Part shown: one piece after another, positions 7,725-16,420 of the stretch | How positions within the stretch are numbered: the stretch's first letter is position 1 | Layout: each line of letters starts with the position of its first letter | Assembly: GCA_045642225.1 (NCBI GenBank) | Contig: JAZUIN010000119.1 | Location: 5,889 to 69,888, forward strand | Reading direction: 5' to 3' | Source of the DNA: RUG191 sp045642225 | GTDB taxonomy: Bacteria; Bacillota; Clostridia; Lachnospirales; Lachnospiraceae | Length of the DNA: 64,000 nt | Program-made: the position numbers and the translations under genes | Notes under the pieces: model-generated | What the model saw: the letters and a program-made list of their open reading frames with translations, nothing else | Told to the model about the DNA's origin: nothing | Database searches by the model: none

Positions 7725-9845
7725 TTATTTCTTGTAATACTGGCTCAAATAATTAAATCTACCATTAAGATCTGTATTTCTTGTGTATTTTGCTTTGACC
7801 TTATCTGTCTTATCACCGATAAAGCTTTTTAATTTAACAAGATATTCTTCCTCAGTAATATTTCCTTCAGCTACAAGAGTTAATCCTTTCTCCCAACTAG
7901 CTGTTAATTCTGGATTTAACAAAGACGGAATAGATGCTCTAACAACATCCATTACAAGCTCGCCTCTTAATGTAGGTGTTATTATCTGAGTCTTCTTATT
8001 AAGTGACAAATATTTAATATTAACAAGCTTCTTGAGAATTTCTGCTCTAGTTGCACTTGTGCCTATTCCACTACCTTTAATCTGGGCACGAAGCTCTTCA
8101 TCCTCGATAAGCTTACCAGCATTTTCCATAGCTAGAATCAAAGATCCTGAATTATATCTCTTAGGTGGGTTCGTTTCACCCTCTTTTACATAAAAGCTGT
8201 TAAAATTTATCTCAGAACCTTTCTTTAATTTAGATATAACTTCTGCCATTTCTAGTGGATTTGCATTTTCTGATTCATTCTCGCTATTCTCATCGCTCTC
8301 GTTCTTATCATTCTCGTTCTTATCTTGCGCTGAATCACTCTTTTTCTTCTTGAAAGAATAATCCATCACCTTGAGATATCCTTCATCCTTCAAATACTTG
8401 CTAGATGCAAACATAAGCTCAGAATCAATCTTCGCTTGAATATTACATTTCTCATAAATTGCAGGATCAAAAAATATTGCAAGAAATCTTCTAACAATCA
8501 CTTCATAAACCCTTATCGCCCTTGGATTTAAGCTTTTAAGCGCTCCTATGCCTTGTCCTGTAGGAATAATAGCATAGTGATCTGTAATCTTCTTGTCATC
8601 TACATATCTAGTTTTGGCTAAACCCTCGTATCTTTTCTCACTCAAAATCTGTTCTGCGAAATCTCTCACAGAATTTAACGACTTAAGACCGCTGATATTT
8701 TTGGTGATTTCCTTAGAAACTGCTGTAGAAAGCACTCTCGCATCCGTTCTAGGATATGTACAAAGCTTCTTTTCATACAATTCTTGAACGATTGCTAGTG
8801 TTTCATCCGGACTAATCTTGAAAAATTTAGAGCAATCATTTTGTAATTCTGCCAAATTGTATAACAAAGGAGGATTCTTCTTCTCCTTCTTCTTCTCAAT
8901 TTTGGTTATTATAGCCTTAGTTTCAGCCTTAACCTGATCATTTTCATCAAGGGAAATGTTAGTGTTTGATATATTGCTTACATTAACATTTTCATTAACT
9001 AAACCACCAATAAGATTAACTGCATCTTCCTTCTTCTTGAAGCCATTTTCCTTATATAGAAGCGGTGATTCAAAATAAACCGAGCCTTCTATTGCTTTCC
9101 ATTCGAAGGAAATGTTACATTTCTTATCCTCAGCCTCAACCAATGAGTCTCCCAAAACTCTGTAAAAAGGCGTTTTAACGAAATCTCTTATCTCACGCTC
9201 TCTCTTAACGACCATTCCAAGAACACAAGTCATAACTCGACCTACTGAAATAGCAGCATAATCTTCATTCATACAATTAGCCAAGGCATAACCATACTTA
9301 AGCGAAAGAAGCCTTGAGAAATTAATTCCCATCAAATAGTCTTCCTTCGCTCTAAGATACGCTGATGTAGACAAATTATCGTAAAAGGATAAATCCTTCG
9401 CTTCTTTGATTCCTCTACGAATTTCCTCTTCCGTCTGGGAATCAATCCATACACGACGTCTTTCTTTACCAGTTACGCCCGCTTGCTGCTCAACCAATCT
9501 ATATATATACTCTCCTTCACGCCCCGAGTCAGTACATACATATATTGTCGAAACATCCTCTCTATTAAGAAGCTTTGCTACAATATTAAATTGTTTTTCA
9601 GCAGATTTAATCGTCTCGTATTTGTATACGTCTGGTATAAATGGCAATGTATCTAATCGCCATTTCTTCAAATTCTCATCATATGCGTCCGGATAGCTCA
9701 TTGTAACTAAGTGTCCCACACACCAGGTTACAACAACATTTTCCGACTCCATATATCCGTCATGATTCTTAAGATTCTCCTTAAGAGCCTTACCAAATTC
9801 ACGAGCAACTGAAGGTTTCTCTGCAATAAACAAAGATTTTCCCAT
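7725..9845 (-). CDS. topB: DNA topoisomerase III (type IA)
   Basis: TopB relaxes and decatenates DNA by passing single strands through a transient break. The N-terminal TOPRIM domain shows IAEKPSVAREFG and the metal-binding CTDSGREGEYIYR (Asp106). The catalytic tyrosine is Tyr364 in LCTYPRTDAR. GIGTSATRAEIL, near the C-terminus, is the conserved gate motif. A very acidic, Asn/Glu-rich insert sits at about residues 500-530. There are no C-terminal zinc fingers; at 706 residues it is a normal TopB length. The ATG is 1 base after the TAATAA end of the upstream ATPase gene, and its AAGGA ribosome site is inside that gene, so the two are translationally linked. Confidence 0.9.
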   Translation of the reverse strand: MGKSLFIAEKPSVAREFGKALKENLKNHDGYMESENVVVTWCVGHLVTMSYPDAYDENLKKWRLDTLPFIPDVYKYETIKSAEKQFNIVAKLLNREDVSTIYVCTDSGREGEYIYRLVEQQAGVTGKERRRVWIDSQTEEEIRRGIKEAKDLSFYDNLSTSAYLRAKEDYLMGINFSRLLSLKYGYALANCMNEDYAAISVGRVMTCVLGMVVKREREIRDFVKTPFYRVLGDSLVEAEDKKCNISFEWKAIEGSVYFESPLLYKENGFKKKEDAVNLIGGLVNENVNVSNISNTNISLDENDQVKAETKAIITKIEKKKEKKNPPLLYNLAELQNDCSKFFKISPDETLAIVQELYEKKLCTYPRTDARVLSTAVSKEITKNISGLKSLNSVRDFAEQILSEKRYEGLAKTRYVDDKKITDHYAIIPTGQGIGALKSLNPRAIRVYEVIVRRFLAIFFDPAIYEKCNIQAKIDSELMFASSKYLKDEGYLKVMDYSFKKKKSDSAQDKNENDKNESDENSENESENANPLEMAEVISKLKKGSEINFNSFYVKEGETNPPKRYNSGSLILAMENAGKLIEDEELRAQIKGSGIGTSATRAEILKKLVNIKYLSLNKKTQIITPTLRGELVMDVVRASIPSLLNPELTASWEKGLTLVAEGNITEEEYLVKLKSFIGDKTDKVKAKYTRNTDLNGRFNYLSQYYKK

Positions 9846-9848
9846 TTA

Positions 9849-11195
9849 TTATAATTCCTTCATATCTACTAGTACGATTTTTTTATTCTCTTCTGCTAAT
9901 TCTACCAATGCTTTGTCAAATGACTTTGCAGAGAATAAATATATTGTATTAGCAGTAATTCTAGCCTGTTTCATAGATTCTAACAACTTCTCGTAATCTG
10001 CTTTTGTAAGCATTGCATTTTTCCAATTACAGATACCTACAACGTTCTCACGTGTAGAATCCTGACCAATTATATCAATTGTGCCATTCTTACCAAGCCA
10101 AGTACCAATCTTTTCAATTTTGATTGGTGTTTGTCCAACTTTATTTAATAATCCTAAGTATTCTTGACATACCTTCACGAAATATCTCTGTAAATAATCA
10201 TCTAATTGCTTATCTATATATTTATCATAGAATCTATCTGGTGACATACTGTATAAATCTGATAAATGTGGATATACAAAATGGAACCAGAAGTTGATGT
10301 AATTGTTCTTGATTCTATAGATACCCTTCTTAGCGTTATCCCAGCCACCTGTTTCAAAGGAAACAACCTTCTCAATTACATCAAATGCAGCTAAGTTCTT
10401 CATGTAAACGCTAATCTTAGCTCTAGAATATCCTGTATCATTATAAAGCTCGTTAAGCTTCTCATTTCCACTAGCTATTGAAGCAAGAATTGTGTCATAC
10501 ACTGTAAGCTCTCTTAATTCGCTACTAATAAAGTCCTCTGCTTCACTAAACATATATCCAAATGGGTATAAAATGTCCGCACAAACATTTTCCTTAAAGG
10601 ATCTAGCCTGATTCCATCTGTTAAGATAAGAAGGCACACCACCTAATATTCCATAAACTGTTACGCTTTCTTCTACTGAATAGTTTGGAAATGCGCGAAC
10701 TACATCTATAAATCCAACATCGTCAAGCTTAATTTTTGTGTCAATTGCTTTAGGATATTCTTTGAAAGCTTTATCTAATTCACTCTTAACCCAAGTCAAG
10801 CTAGATGCACCTATCACAATAAATACATCACTAGCTGTTCTCTTGAAATCAACTAATGTCTTTACAAATGTATCATCCTTCTTAACAATATATTCAAAGT
10901 CATCAATTATAATTACGCTTCTCTTATTCTTAACCTCAAGAGCACGTAAACTATCCATATAAGATGTCAAATTACTTCTAATCATTTTGACACTTACATC
11001 TTTGACAAAATGTTCTTGCTGCTTCTCTGGTGAAGCATTTCTTCCTCTATAATAGAAAGACTCTTTATCTTGACAAAACTTATATAGAAGTTCTTCCTTA
11101 AGGCATCCCTTAGCGCCGTATAATAGCACCAATTGATTCTTATTTGTATTATATAATGACTCTAATTGTTTCAATTCATTTGTTCGACTTACCAT
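9849..11195 (-). CDS. DUF234-type AAA ATPase with degenerate Walker A and nuclease motifs
   Basis: The layout is that of the archaeal-type ATPase/DUF234 family: an N-terminal P-loop ATPase (residues 1 to about 210), a winged-helix middle and a C-terminal PD-(D/E)xK-like domain. The loop that should read GRRRVGKT is GAKGCLKE: the Gly before Lys is Leu and the Ser/Thr is Glu. Walker B is intact (SVIIIDDFEYI). In the C-terminal domain the first Asp is kept (GTIDIIGQD) but the usual GECKW reads GICNW, losing both Glu and Lys. ATP binding and nuclease activity are therefore doubtful. Family members have been linked to nucleic-acid or mobile-element functions, but the role is unknown. It overlaps operationally with topB, 3 bases downstream. 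Confidence 0.75.
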   Translation of the reverse strand: MVSRTNELKQLESLYNTNKNQLVLLYGAKGCLKEELLYKFCQDKESFYYRGRNASPEKQQEHFVKDVSVKMIRSNLTSYMDSLRALEVKNKRSVIIIDDFEYIVKKDDTFVKTLVDFKRTASDVFIVIGASSLTWVKSELDKAFKEYPKAIDTKIKLDDVGFIDVVRAFPNYSVEESVTVYGILGGVPSYLNRWNQARSFKENVCADILYPFGYMFSEAEDFISSELRELTVYDTILASIASGNEKLNELYNDTGYSRAKISVYMKNLAAFDVIEKVVSFETGGWDNAKKGIYRIKNNYINFWFHFVYPHLSDLYSMSPDRFYDKYIDKQLDDYLQRYFVKVCQEYLGLLNKVGQTPIKIEKIGTWLGKNGTIDIIGQDSTRENVVGICNWKNAMLTKADYEKLLESMKQARITANTIYLFSAKSFDKALVELAEENKKIVLVDMKEL

Positions 11196-11319
11196 TTTAA
11201 TTCCTCACTTTCCCCGCATACATAGACGCATAATATATTGTATAAAAAATCAAATCAAAGTGCAATAATAAAATGTGTGTTTGTTAAATGTAAATTAAAC
11301 TATATATTGTGTTAAATGT

Positions 11320-11358
11320 AAAAAAAAACCACATAAACACCTAATATTGGTGTTTATG
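11320..11358 (-). terminator. Rho-independent terminator of asd
   Basis: On the minus strand CATAAACACC pairs perfectly with GGTGTTTATG around a 7-base loop, followed by TGG and nine T's. It lies 19 bases after the asd stop. The 11196-11319 stretch beyond is AT-rich with no gene seen. Confidence 0.9.
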
Positions 11359-11376
11359 TAGTATTAAAAATATTTT

Positions 11377-12462
11377 TTATTTCTTTGTAATATATCCTTC
11401 TGCCTTAAGCAATTCAGCGCAAAGAACAGCACCACCGGCTGCACCACGAACTGTATTGTGAGCAAGACCAATAAACTTCCAATCATAAACTGTATCTTCA
11501 CGAAGTCTACCAATAGATACTCCCATTCCATTTTCGTAATCAACATCAAGAGCAACTTGTGGTCTGTTATCTTCTTCAAGATATTGAATAAATTGCTTTG
11601 GTGCACTAGGAAGCTCTAATTCTTGAGGCTTACCGCTGAAGTTCTTAAGTGCTTCAACTAATTGCTCCTTAGTTGGCTTCTTCTTGAATCTTACAAATAC
11701 AGAAGCTGTGTGTCCATTAAGAACTGGAACACGGATACATTGACTTGTAATAACTGGGCCTTCTGCTGGCTTAATTACGCCATCTTCAATCTTACCCCAA
11801 ATTCTAAGTGGCTCTTTCTCTGATTTCTCTTCTTCGCCACCGATATAAGGAATAATATTGCCTTCCATCTCTGGCCAATCCTTAAATGTCTTACCTGCAC
11901 CAGAAATTGCTTGATATGTTGAAACAATTACTTCCTCTGGCTCAAATTCCTTCCAAGCTGTAAGTGCTGGAGCATAAGCTTGAATTGAACAGTTAGGCTT
12001 AACTGCTACGAATCCTCTTGTTGTTCCAAGACGTTTCTTCTGGAATTCGATTACTTCCATATGCTCTGGATTAACCTCAGGCACTACCATTGGAACATCT
12101 GGAGTCCATCTATGTGCTGAATTGTTAGATACAACAGGTGTCTCTGTCTTAGCATAAGCTTCTTCAATAGCCTTAATTTCATCCTTAGTCATATCTACTG
12201 CTGAAAATACAAAATCAACATCTGAAGCAACTTCTTCTACTTCATTTACATTTTTAACAATTATTGACTTTACAGCCTCAGGCATTGGTGTTGTCATCTT
12301 CCATCTACCACCAACAGCTTCTTCATATGTCTTACCAGCCGAACGAGGTGAAGCAGCAATTGTTGTTACTTCAAACCATGGATGATTCTCAAGTAGAGAA
12401 ATAAATCTCTGTCCTACCATACCTGTTCCGCCTAGAATACCAACCTTTAATTTTTCGCTCAT
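11377..12462 (-). CDS. asd: Aspartate-semialdehyde dehydrogenase
   Basis: Asd reduces aspartyl phosphate to aspartate semialdehyde, the branch point to lysine/diaminopimelate, threonine and methionine. The NADP-binding start is VGILGGTGMVGQRF, the catalytic cysteine is Cys158 in KPNCSIQ, and the active-site histidine is His251 in LNGHTASV. The 361-residue length and the KPNCSIQ context place it with the archaeal/fungal-like subclass rather than the usual 330-340 residue bacterial one. It has its own promoter (12573-12601), a structured leader (12497-12562) and its own terminator, so it is a single-gene unit. AGGA lies 9 bases before the ATG. Confidence 0.92.
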   Translation of the reverse strand: MSEKLKVGILGGTGMVGQRFISLLENHPWFEVTTIAASPRSAGKTYEEAVGGRWKMTTPMPEAVKSIIVKNVNEVEEVASDVDFVFSAVDMTKDEIKAIEEAYAKTETPVVSNNSAHRWTPDVPMVVPEVNPEHMEVIEFQKKRLGTTRGFVAVKPNCSIQAYAPALTAWKEFEPEEVIVSTYQAISGAGKTFKDWPEMEGNIIPYIGGEEEKSEKEPLRIWGKIEDGVIKPAEGPVITSQCIRVPVLNGHTASVFVRFKKKPTKEQLVEALKNFSGKPQELELPSAPKQFIQYLEEDNRPQVALDVDYENGMGVSIGRLREDTVYDWKFIGLAHNTVRGAAGGAVLCAELLKAEGYITKK

Positions 12463-12496
12463 TTTAAATCCTACTTTCTATAATAATTGAATAATT

Positions 12497-12562
12497 GCGA
12501 CTTTTATCTTCTATGACGAACATTTTCCATTGTATTGTTCGTCCCACGCAAACACTTGTCGC
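12497..12562 (-). promoter_or_regulatory. Structured 5' leader of asd
   Basis: In the transcribed leader an outer GCGAC/GTCGC stem (12558-12562 with 12497-12501) encloses a perfect 8-bp stem GACGAACA/TGTTCGTC (12536-12543 with 12515-12522). It starts a few bases after the predicted transcription start and ends 35 bases before the ATG. It is far too short for a lysine riboswitch and lacks T-box sequences. A protein-binding hairpin or an undescribed small leader element is possible. Confidence 0.45.
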
Positions 12563-12572
12563 TCCACGAAAA

Positions 12573-12601
12573 ATAATACAATAAACTCACATACTTTGCA
12601 A
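12573..12601 (-). promoter_or_regulatory. Sigma-A type promoter of asd
   Basis: TTGCAA (12596-12601) and TATTAT (12573-12578) are 17 bases apart on the minus strand, about 110 bases upstream of the asd ATG. Confidence 0.6.
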
Positions 12602-12651
12602 GTAAAATTCTATAATATATCGTACATTTTTTTGTACATTTTATATAAGTC

Positions 12652-14025
12652 TTACTTCAAAAACTCTTCGTAGGAACTAATAGCCGCTTCCATTGATGTC
12701 TTTGAACAAGCACCTACTGTAAGTCTCTTATTAACGCAGGTCTCCATAGATATAGCTTCATATATATCTTCTTCAAATACTGGGCTTATAGCCTTAAGTT
12801 CTTCTAAAGACATATCATCAATTGCAATATTCTTGTCAATGCAATATAGAACGATTTGACCAATGATACCATGTGCATCTCTAAATGGTACTCCGTGATT
12901 AACAAGATAATCAGCAGCATCTGTAGCATTTGTAAATCCATTATTAGCACTCTTGTACATATTATCCTTATTGAATTCCATAGTATCAAGCATACCTGTA
13001 AACAACTGAATACATCCGTTTGTTGTTACCATTGCGTCAAATGCTAATTCTTTATCTTCTTGCATATCCTTGTTATAAGCAAGAGGGATTCCTTTCATTG
13101 TAGTAAGCAAGCTTGTCAAAGCTCCATACACACGACCTGTCTTACCACGAACAAGCTCAGCAATATCTGGATTCTTCTTCTGTGGCATAATAGAACTTCC
13201 TGTTGAATATGCATCATCAATCTCAACAAATCTATATTCATTGCTGTTCCATATAATTACCTCTTCTGAGAATCTAGATAAATGCATCATAATCGTTGAC
13301 ATTGCAGATAAATACTCTATCAAATAATCTCTATCACTAACGCCATCCATAGAATTCATACAAGGACCGTAAAATCCTAATTCTTTAGCAGTGAAATCTC
13401 TATCTAACGGATAAGTTGTACCTGCAAGAGCACCAGAACCAAGTGGACAGAAATTCATTCTCTCTCTGATGTCGCGAAGTCTAAGTACATCTCTTCTAAA
13501 CATTTCAAAATACGCACCCATATGATGTGCCAATGTAATTGGCTGAGCTTTCTGCAAATGTGTAAAGCCTGGCATTATCGTCTCAGTGTTTTCCTTCATA
13601 ATTCTAAGTAAAACATTTAAAAGCTCTTTCAACTTCTCTTCTGTGTATTCAACCTGGCTTCTTGTATATAGTCTCATATCCAAAGCAACCTGATCGTTAC
13701 GCGAACGTCCTGTGTGCAATTTCTTACCAGAATCGCCAACTCTATCAATCAAATTAGCTTCAACAAAGCTATGAATATCCTCATATTCTGAAGTAATAGC
13801 TAATTTGCCGGCCTCTACGTCCTTCTCAATCGACTCTAAACCTTCTAATATAGCCTTCTTATCTTCTTCTGTTATTATTCCTTGCTTTGCAAGCATCTTA
13901 ACATGCGCTCTACTTCCCATCAAATCTTCCTTGAAGAAAGTCTGATCAAAAGTAATTGATGCATTAAACTCATACACTAAATCATCTGTTTGTTTGGTGA
14001 ATCTTCCACCCCATAACTGTGCCAT
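12652..14025 (-). CDS. argH: Argininosuccinate lyase
   Basis: ArgH splits argininosuccinate into arginine and fumarate, the last step of arginine synthesis. The family signature GSSIMPQKKNPD is present near residue 285, carrying the catalytic serine loop. TGRSRNDQVALDMRL and TPGFTHLQKAQPIT-like MPGFTHLQKAQPITLAHH, which bear the substrate and catalytic His, are also intact. At 457 residues it is full length. AGAGGGATAGAT precedes the ATG. argG is not in the window; argH follows queH by 42 bases and is probably read from the same promoter at 15142-15170. The arginine repressor argR lies 5 kb away and could control it, but no ARG box is evident here. Confidence 0.95.
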   Translation of the reverse strand: MAQLWGGRFTKQTDDLVYEFNASITFDQTFFKEDLMGSRAHVKMLAKQGIITEEDKKAILEGLESIEKDVEAGKLAITSEYEDIHSFVEANLIDRVGDSGKKLHTGRSRNDQVALDMRLYTRSQVEYTEEKLKELLNVLLRIMKENTETIMPGFTHLQKAQPITLAHHMGAYFEMFRRDVLRLRDIRERMNFCPLGSGALAGTTYPLDRDFTAKELGFYGPCMNSMDGVSDRDYLIEYLSAMSTIMMHLSRFSEEVIIWNSNEYRFVEIDDAYSTGSSIMPQKKNPDIAELVRGKTGRVYGALTSLLTTMKGIPLAYNKDMQEDKELAFDAMVTTNGCIQLFTGMLDTMEFNKDNMYKSANNGFTNATDAADYLVNHGVPFRDAHGIIGQIVLYCIDKNIAIDDMSLEELKAISPVFEEDIYEAISMETCVNKRLTVGACSKTSMEAAISSYEEFLK

Positions 14026-14067
14026 ATCTATCCCTCTTTTATATTTATTTTTCCTATTGGAAATGTA

Positions 14068-14694
14068 TTACATATGCCTCTCATTAAAGCTAAATACGCA
14101 ACCACAATAATCCTGTCGATACATATTATATTCTTCTGAAATCTGCGTAGAACGCAAGAATCCATTCCTCTTCTTAAAGTCAGAATATAAATATTTCACT
14201 CCAACTTCTTTGCCTATTCTTGCTCCTATTGTATTAAGCAGTGCTGCATCCTTATGCGGACTAATAGAAAGTGTCGTAGTAAAATAATCAAAATCACCCT
14301 CTACTGCCACTCTAGCCGCTTCACCCAATCGAAGTTCAAAACATTTCTCACATCTTGCCCCTCTCTCAGGCTCCTTCTCTAAGCCTCTTGCAGCCTCATA
14401 GAATTTATCAGCTTCAAATTCGCCCTCAATAAATCTAATCCTATTAACCTCTGGGTTATTATCCATAAATTCTTCTATAAAACGTTTCTGTTCTTCTCTT
14501 CTAAATACAAATTCTTCTTCTGGATAAATGTTAGGATTATAATAAAAAACAGTAATGGCAAAATATTTCGATAAATATTCTAACACATAACTGCTACAAG
14601 GTGCACAACAGCTGTGTAACAACAACGTTGGTACACAGCCGTCATCAATACTCTCTATAATATTATCTAACTCTAATTGATAATTCTTGCCCAT
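14068..14694 (-). CDS. queH: Epoxyqueuosine reductase QueH
   Basis: QueH carries out the last step of queuosine synthesis, reducing epoxyqueuosine on tRNA, and is the non-cobalamin alternative to QueG. The cysteine motifs expected to hold metal clusters are all visible: HSCCAPCSSY near the N-terminus, ARCEKCFELRL in the middle and QDYCGCVFS near the C-terminus. ISPHKDAAL is the usual conserved stretch between them. The start at 14694 (MGKNYQLELDN) fits the family; a longer frame reads out of the upstream gene. Its ATG overlaps the stop of the membrane protein gene as TAATG, so the two are translationally coupled. Confidence 0.88.
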   Translation of the reverse strand: MGKNYQLELDNIIESIDDGCVPTLLLHSCCAPCSSYVLEYLSKYFAITVFYYNPNIYPEEEFVFRREEQKRFIEEFMDNNPEVNRIRFIEGEFEADKFYEAARGLEKEPERGARCEKCFELRLGEAARVAVEGDFDYFTTTLSISPHKDAALLNTIGARIGKEVGVKYLYSDFKKRNGFLRSTQISEEYNMYRQDYCGCVFSFNERHM

Positions 14695-15098
14695 TACTTT
14701 AATGTTCTTCTTTGTACCCACATTACAACTAATGTAAATGCATATATAACACTCATCATAATCATGAATGGTGCGTATCCAACTAAAGCACCTACAACTA
14801 TTTGAATTGCAATTGGAATAAGATGAACAAACCAATACTTAATAGCAGCTATTCTACATGTAAGAACACCCATAATACCTTCTAGCATCACTATTGTACA
14901 TAGCGGAATAATAGGTATCTTGAAATAGTTATAACTAACAAGAATTATTGCAAACAAAGCTACAATATAAAATACTAATAAGAACACATTGATATGTGGA
15001 AACATATTAGTCTTCTGAATCTTCTTCTCAGCTCTTGCTACCGCTTGTTCTTTTCTCTTCTCTCTTCTTTTTGCATTTCCATATTTTTTTGTTGCCAT
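14694..15098 (-). CDS. Small membrane protein upstream of queH
   Basis: The 134-residue product begins with a very basic cytoplasmic tail (MATKKYGNAKRREKRKEQAV), followed by about four hydrophobic helices (VFLLVFYIVALFAIILV, IIPLCTIVMLEGIMGVL, WFVHLIPIAIQIVVGALV, MIMMSVIYAFTLVVMWV) and a short basic end. ATG at 15098 is preceded by AGGGAG; longer frames run into the tRNA region and are not credible. Its stop overlaps the queH ATG. No family is recognised. A transport role for a queuosine precursor would be a guess from the neighbour only; it does not resemble the known YhhQ or QueT carriers as far as I can read. Confidence 0.7.
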   Translation of the reverse strand: MATKKYGNAKRREKRKEQAVARAEKKIQKTNMFPHINVFLLVFYIVALFAIILVSYNYFKIPIIPLCTIVMLEGIMGVLTCRIAAIKYWFVHLIPIAIQIVVGALVGYAPFMIMMSVIYAFTLVVMWVQRRTLK

Positions 15099-15141
15099 AT
15101 GTAAACTCCCTATCACTATAAAGAAATAAATTCCAAGAAAT

Positions 15142-15170
15142 ATTATATCAATAAAACATATATGTATCAA
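15142..15170 (-). promoter_or_regulatory. Promoter for the membrane protein-queH-argH unit
   Basis: TTGATA (15165-15170) and TATAAT (15142-15147) on the minus strand are 17 bases apart, 44 bases before the ATG at 15098. Confidence 0.65.
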
Positions 15171-15241
15171 GTTTTTGAGAAACATTTTATCAAGTTCTAT
15201 AATTCGATATATAAAAAATTTCATTAAGTTCAAAAAAACAA

Positions 15242-15270
15242 TTGAAAAAGGAATTGAAATTACATATAAT
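15242..15270 (+). promoter_or_regulatory. Promoter of the tRNA-Thr/DUF5688 unit
   Basis: TTGAAA (15242-15247) and TATAAT (15265-15270) are 17 bases apart and end 8 bases before the tRNA, the expected distance for a tRNA promoter. Confidence 0.7.
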
Positions 15271-15278
15271 TTTCTTAT

Positions 15279-15351
15279 GCTCCGATAGCTCAGTTGGTAG
15301 AGCACTTCACTCGTAATGAAGGGGTCGTCAGTTCGAGTCTGATTCGGAGCT
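15279..15351 (+). tRNA. tRNA-Thr (CGU anticodon)
   Basis: A 73-base cloverleaf: acceptor GCTCCGA/TCGGAGC, D-arm GCTC/GAGC, anticodon stem CTTCA/TGAAG around CTCGTAA with anticodon CGT (reads ACG), T-arm with TTCGAGT. No CCA is encoded. The DUF5688 gene begins 53 bases downstream with no terminator between, so the two may share a transcript. Confidence 0.93.
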
Positions 15352-15382
15352 GGATACTTATGTATCATCTCCACTTCTACCA

Positions 15383-15410
15383 TGTCGTAAATATGGAGGT
15401 ATTTATGACA
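15383..15410 (+). promoter_or_regulatory. Hairpin enclosing the DUF5688 ribosome site and start codon
   Basis: TGTCGTAAATA (15383-15393) pairs with TATTTATGACA (15400-15410) at 10 of 11 positions. The GGAGG ribosome site is in the 6-base loop and the ATG at 15405 is in the right arm, so folding would hinder initiation. No ligand or regulator is implied. Confidence 0.4.
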
Positions 15411-16301
15411 TATCAAGAATTTGAAAATGAAATCATGGCTATTTTACCTAGCCACTTACCAGCAGATTGTAGCACTATATTGAAGCCAGTTCAGAAGAAC
15501 AATGGTGTTATTTTGCATGGGATAATTATATCTAGTAGCGAGACCAACATTTCTCCGACTGTATATTTAGATCCTTTTTGGGACCAATACAAGTCAAACA
15601 TTTCTATGGAAGAAATTGCAAAAAGTATTGCTAAGATATACGAAGAGAACAAAACCTGCGAGGAATTTGACGTTTCTGTTTTTACAGATTTTGAGAAATG
15701 TAAAAATAGCATTACGTATAAGTTGATTAATTATGAGAAGAACAAAGCCTTACTAGAGGAGATTCCTCATGTGATTTATCTTGACCTTGCAATTGTTTTC
15801 TATTGTTTGATAAGTGCTAACGAAGGTGAAACCAGATCAATTCTTATTAGAAATGAGCACATAAAGCTTTGGAATGTAAAGTCAAATGACCTTTTTGAAC
15901 TTGCTTCTTGCAATACGCCTAAGCTTCTTAATTCACATTTATCTGACCTATCAGATACAATGCGCAAAATTGCAAAGGCAAGTAACAACGAAGAACTATA
16001 TATGCAAGCAAATTATGACAATCAAATCTATGTCTTAACTAACAAGTTAAACATTTACGGTGCTTGCTGCATCCTCTACAAGCAGTTACTTCAAAAAATT
16101 TCAGAAAGACTAGACAGTGACTTATATATCATCCCAAGTAGCGTGCACGAGGTTCTTCTTATACCATCAACCTCTGACATAAACCCTGATGGTTTGTCAA
16201 ATATGATACAAGCAGTTAATGACACTGAATTGTCAAAGGATGAAGTTTTATCTGACCATTTATACTATTATTCTAGGCAAGAAAACTGCATTTCATACTA
16301 A
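15405..16301 (+). CDS. DUF5688 family protein (intact)
   Basis: This 298-residue protein has the full DUF5688 layout: MTYQEFENEI, QKNNGVILHGI, NISPTVYLDPF, the VFTDFEKCKNSITYKLINYEKNK block, HVIYLDLAIVFYCL, then the C-terminal half with IYVLTNKLNIYGACCILY and SDLYIIPSSVHEVLLIP. The function of the family is unknown; no enzyme motif, signal peptide or membrane helix is seen. ATG at 15405 is selected by GGAGG upstream and by the matching start of the broken paralogue at 3718. It sits 53 bases after a tRNA-Thr, a common insertion site for mobile DNA, and is one of the few plus-strand genes, so it may have been acquired. Its ribosome site is in a hairpin. Confidence 0.8.
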   Translation: MTYQEFENEIMAILPSHLPADCSTILKPVQKNNGVILHGIIISSSETNISPTVYLDPFWDQYKSNISMEEIAKSIAKIYEENKTCEEFDVSVFTDFEKCKNSITYKLINYEKNKALLEEIPHVIYLDLAIVFYCLISANEGETRSILIRNEHIKLWNVKSNDLFELASCNTPKLLNSHLSDLSDTMRKIAKASNNEELYMQANYDNQIYVLTNKLNIYGACCILYKQLLQKISERLDSDLYIIPSSVHEVLLIPSTSDINPDGLSNMIQAVNDTELSKDEVLSDHLYYYSRQENCISY

Positions 16302-16318
16302 TACATTTCTAAACAAAT

Positions 16319-16373
16319 AAATCCCTCTCAAATAGCTTGGACTAAGATCCTAAATCTATTTAAGAGGGATTTT
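16319..16373. terminator. Bidirectional terminator between DUF5688 and the GGDEF gene
   Basis: AAATCCCTCT with AAATAG pairs with CTATTT and AGAGGGATTT around a 20-base loop. T's follow on the plus strand (GGGATTTTG) and AATAAAT lies on the other side. It sits between two converging genes. Confidence 0.8.
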
Positions 16374-16420
16374 GTATTCTAATAATTATTATAAATATAA
16401 ACTATCAACCAGCAATTATA

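Noticed and set aside
12463..12651. Lysine riboswitch in front of asd
   Set aside because: The leader after the promoter is about 110 bases and shows one nested hairpin; a lysine riboswitch is larger and multi-armed.
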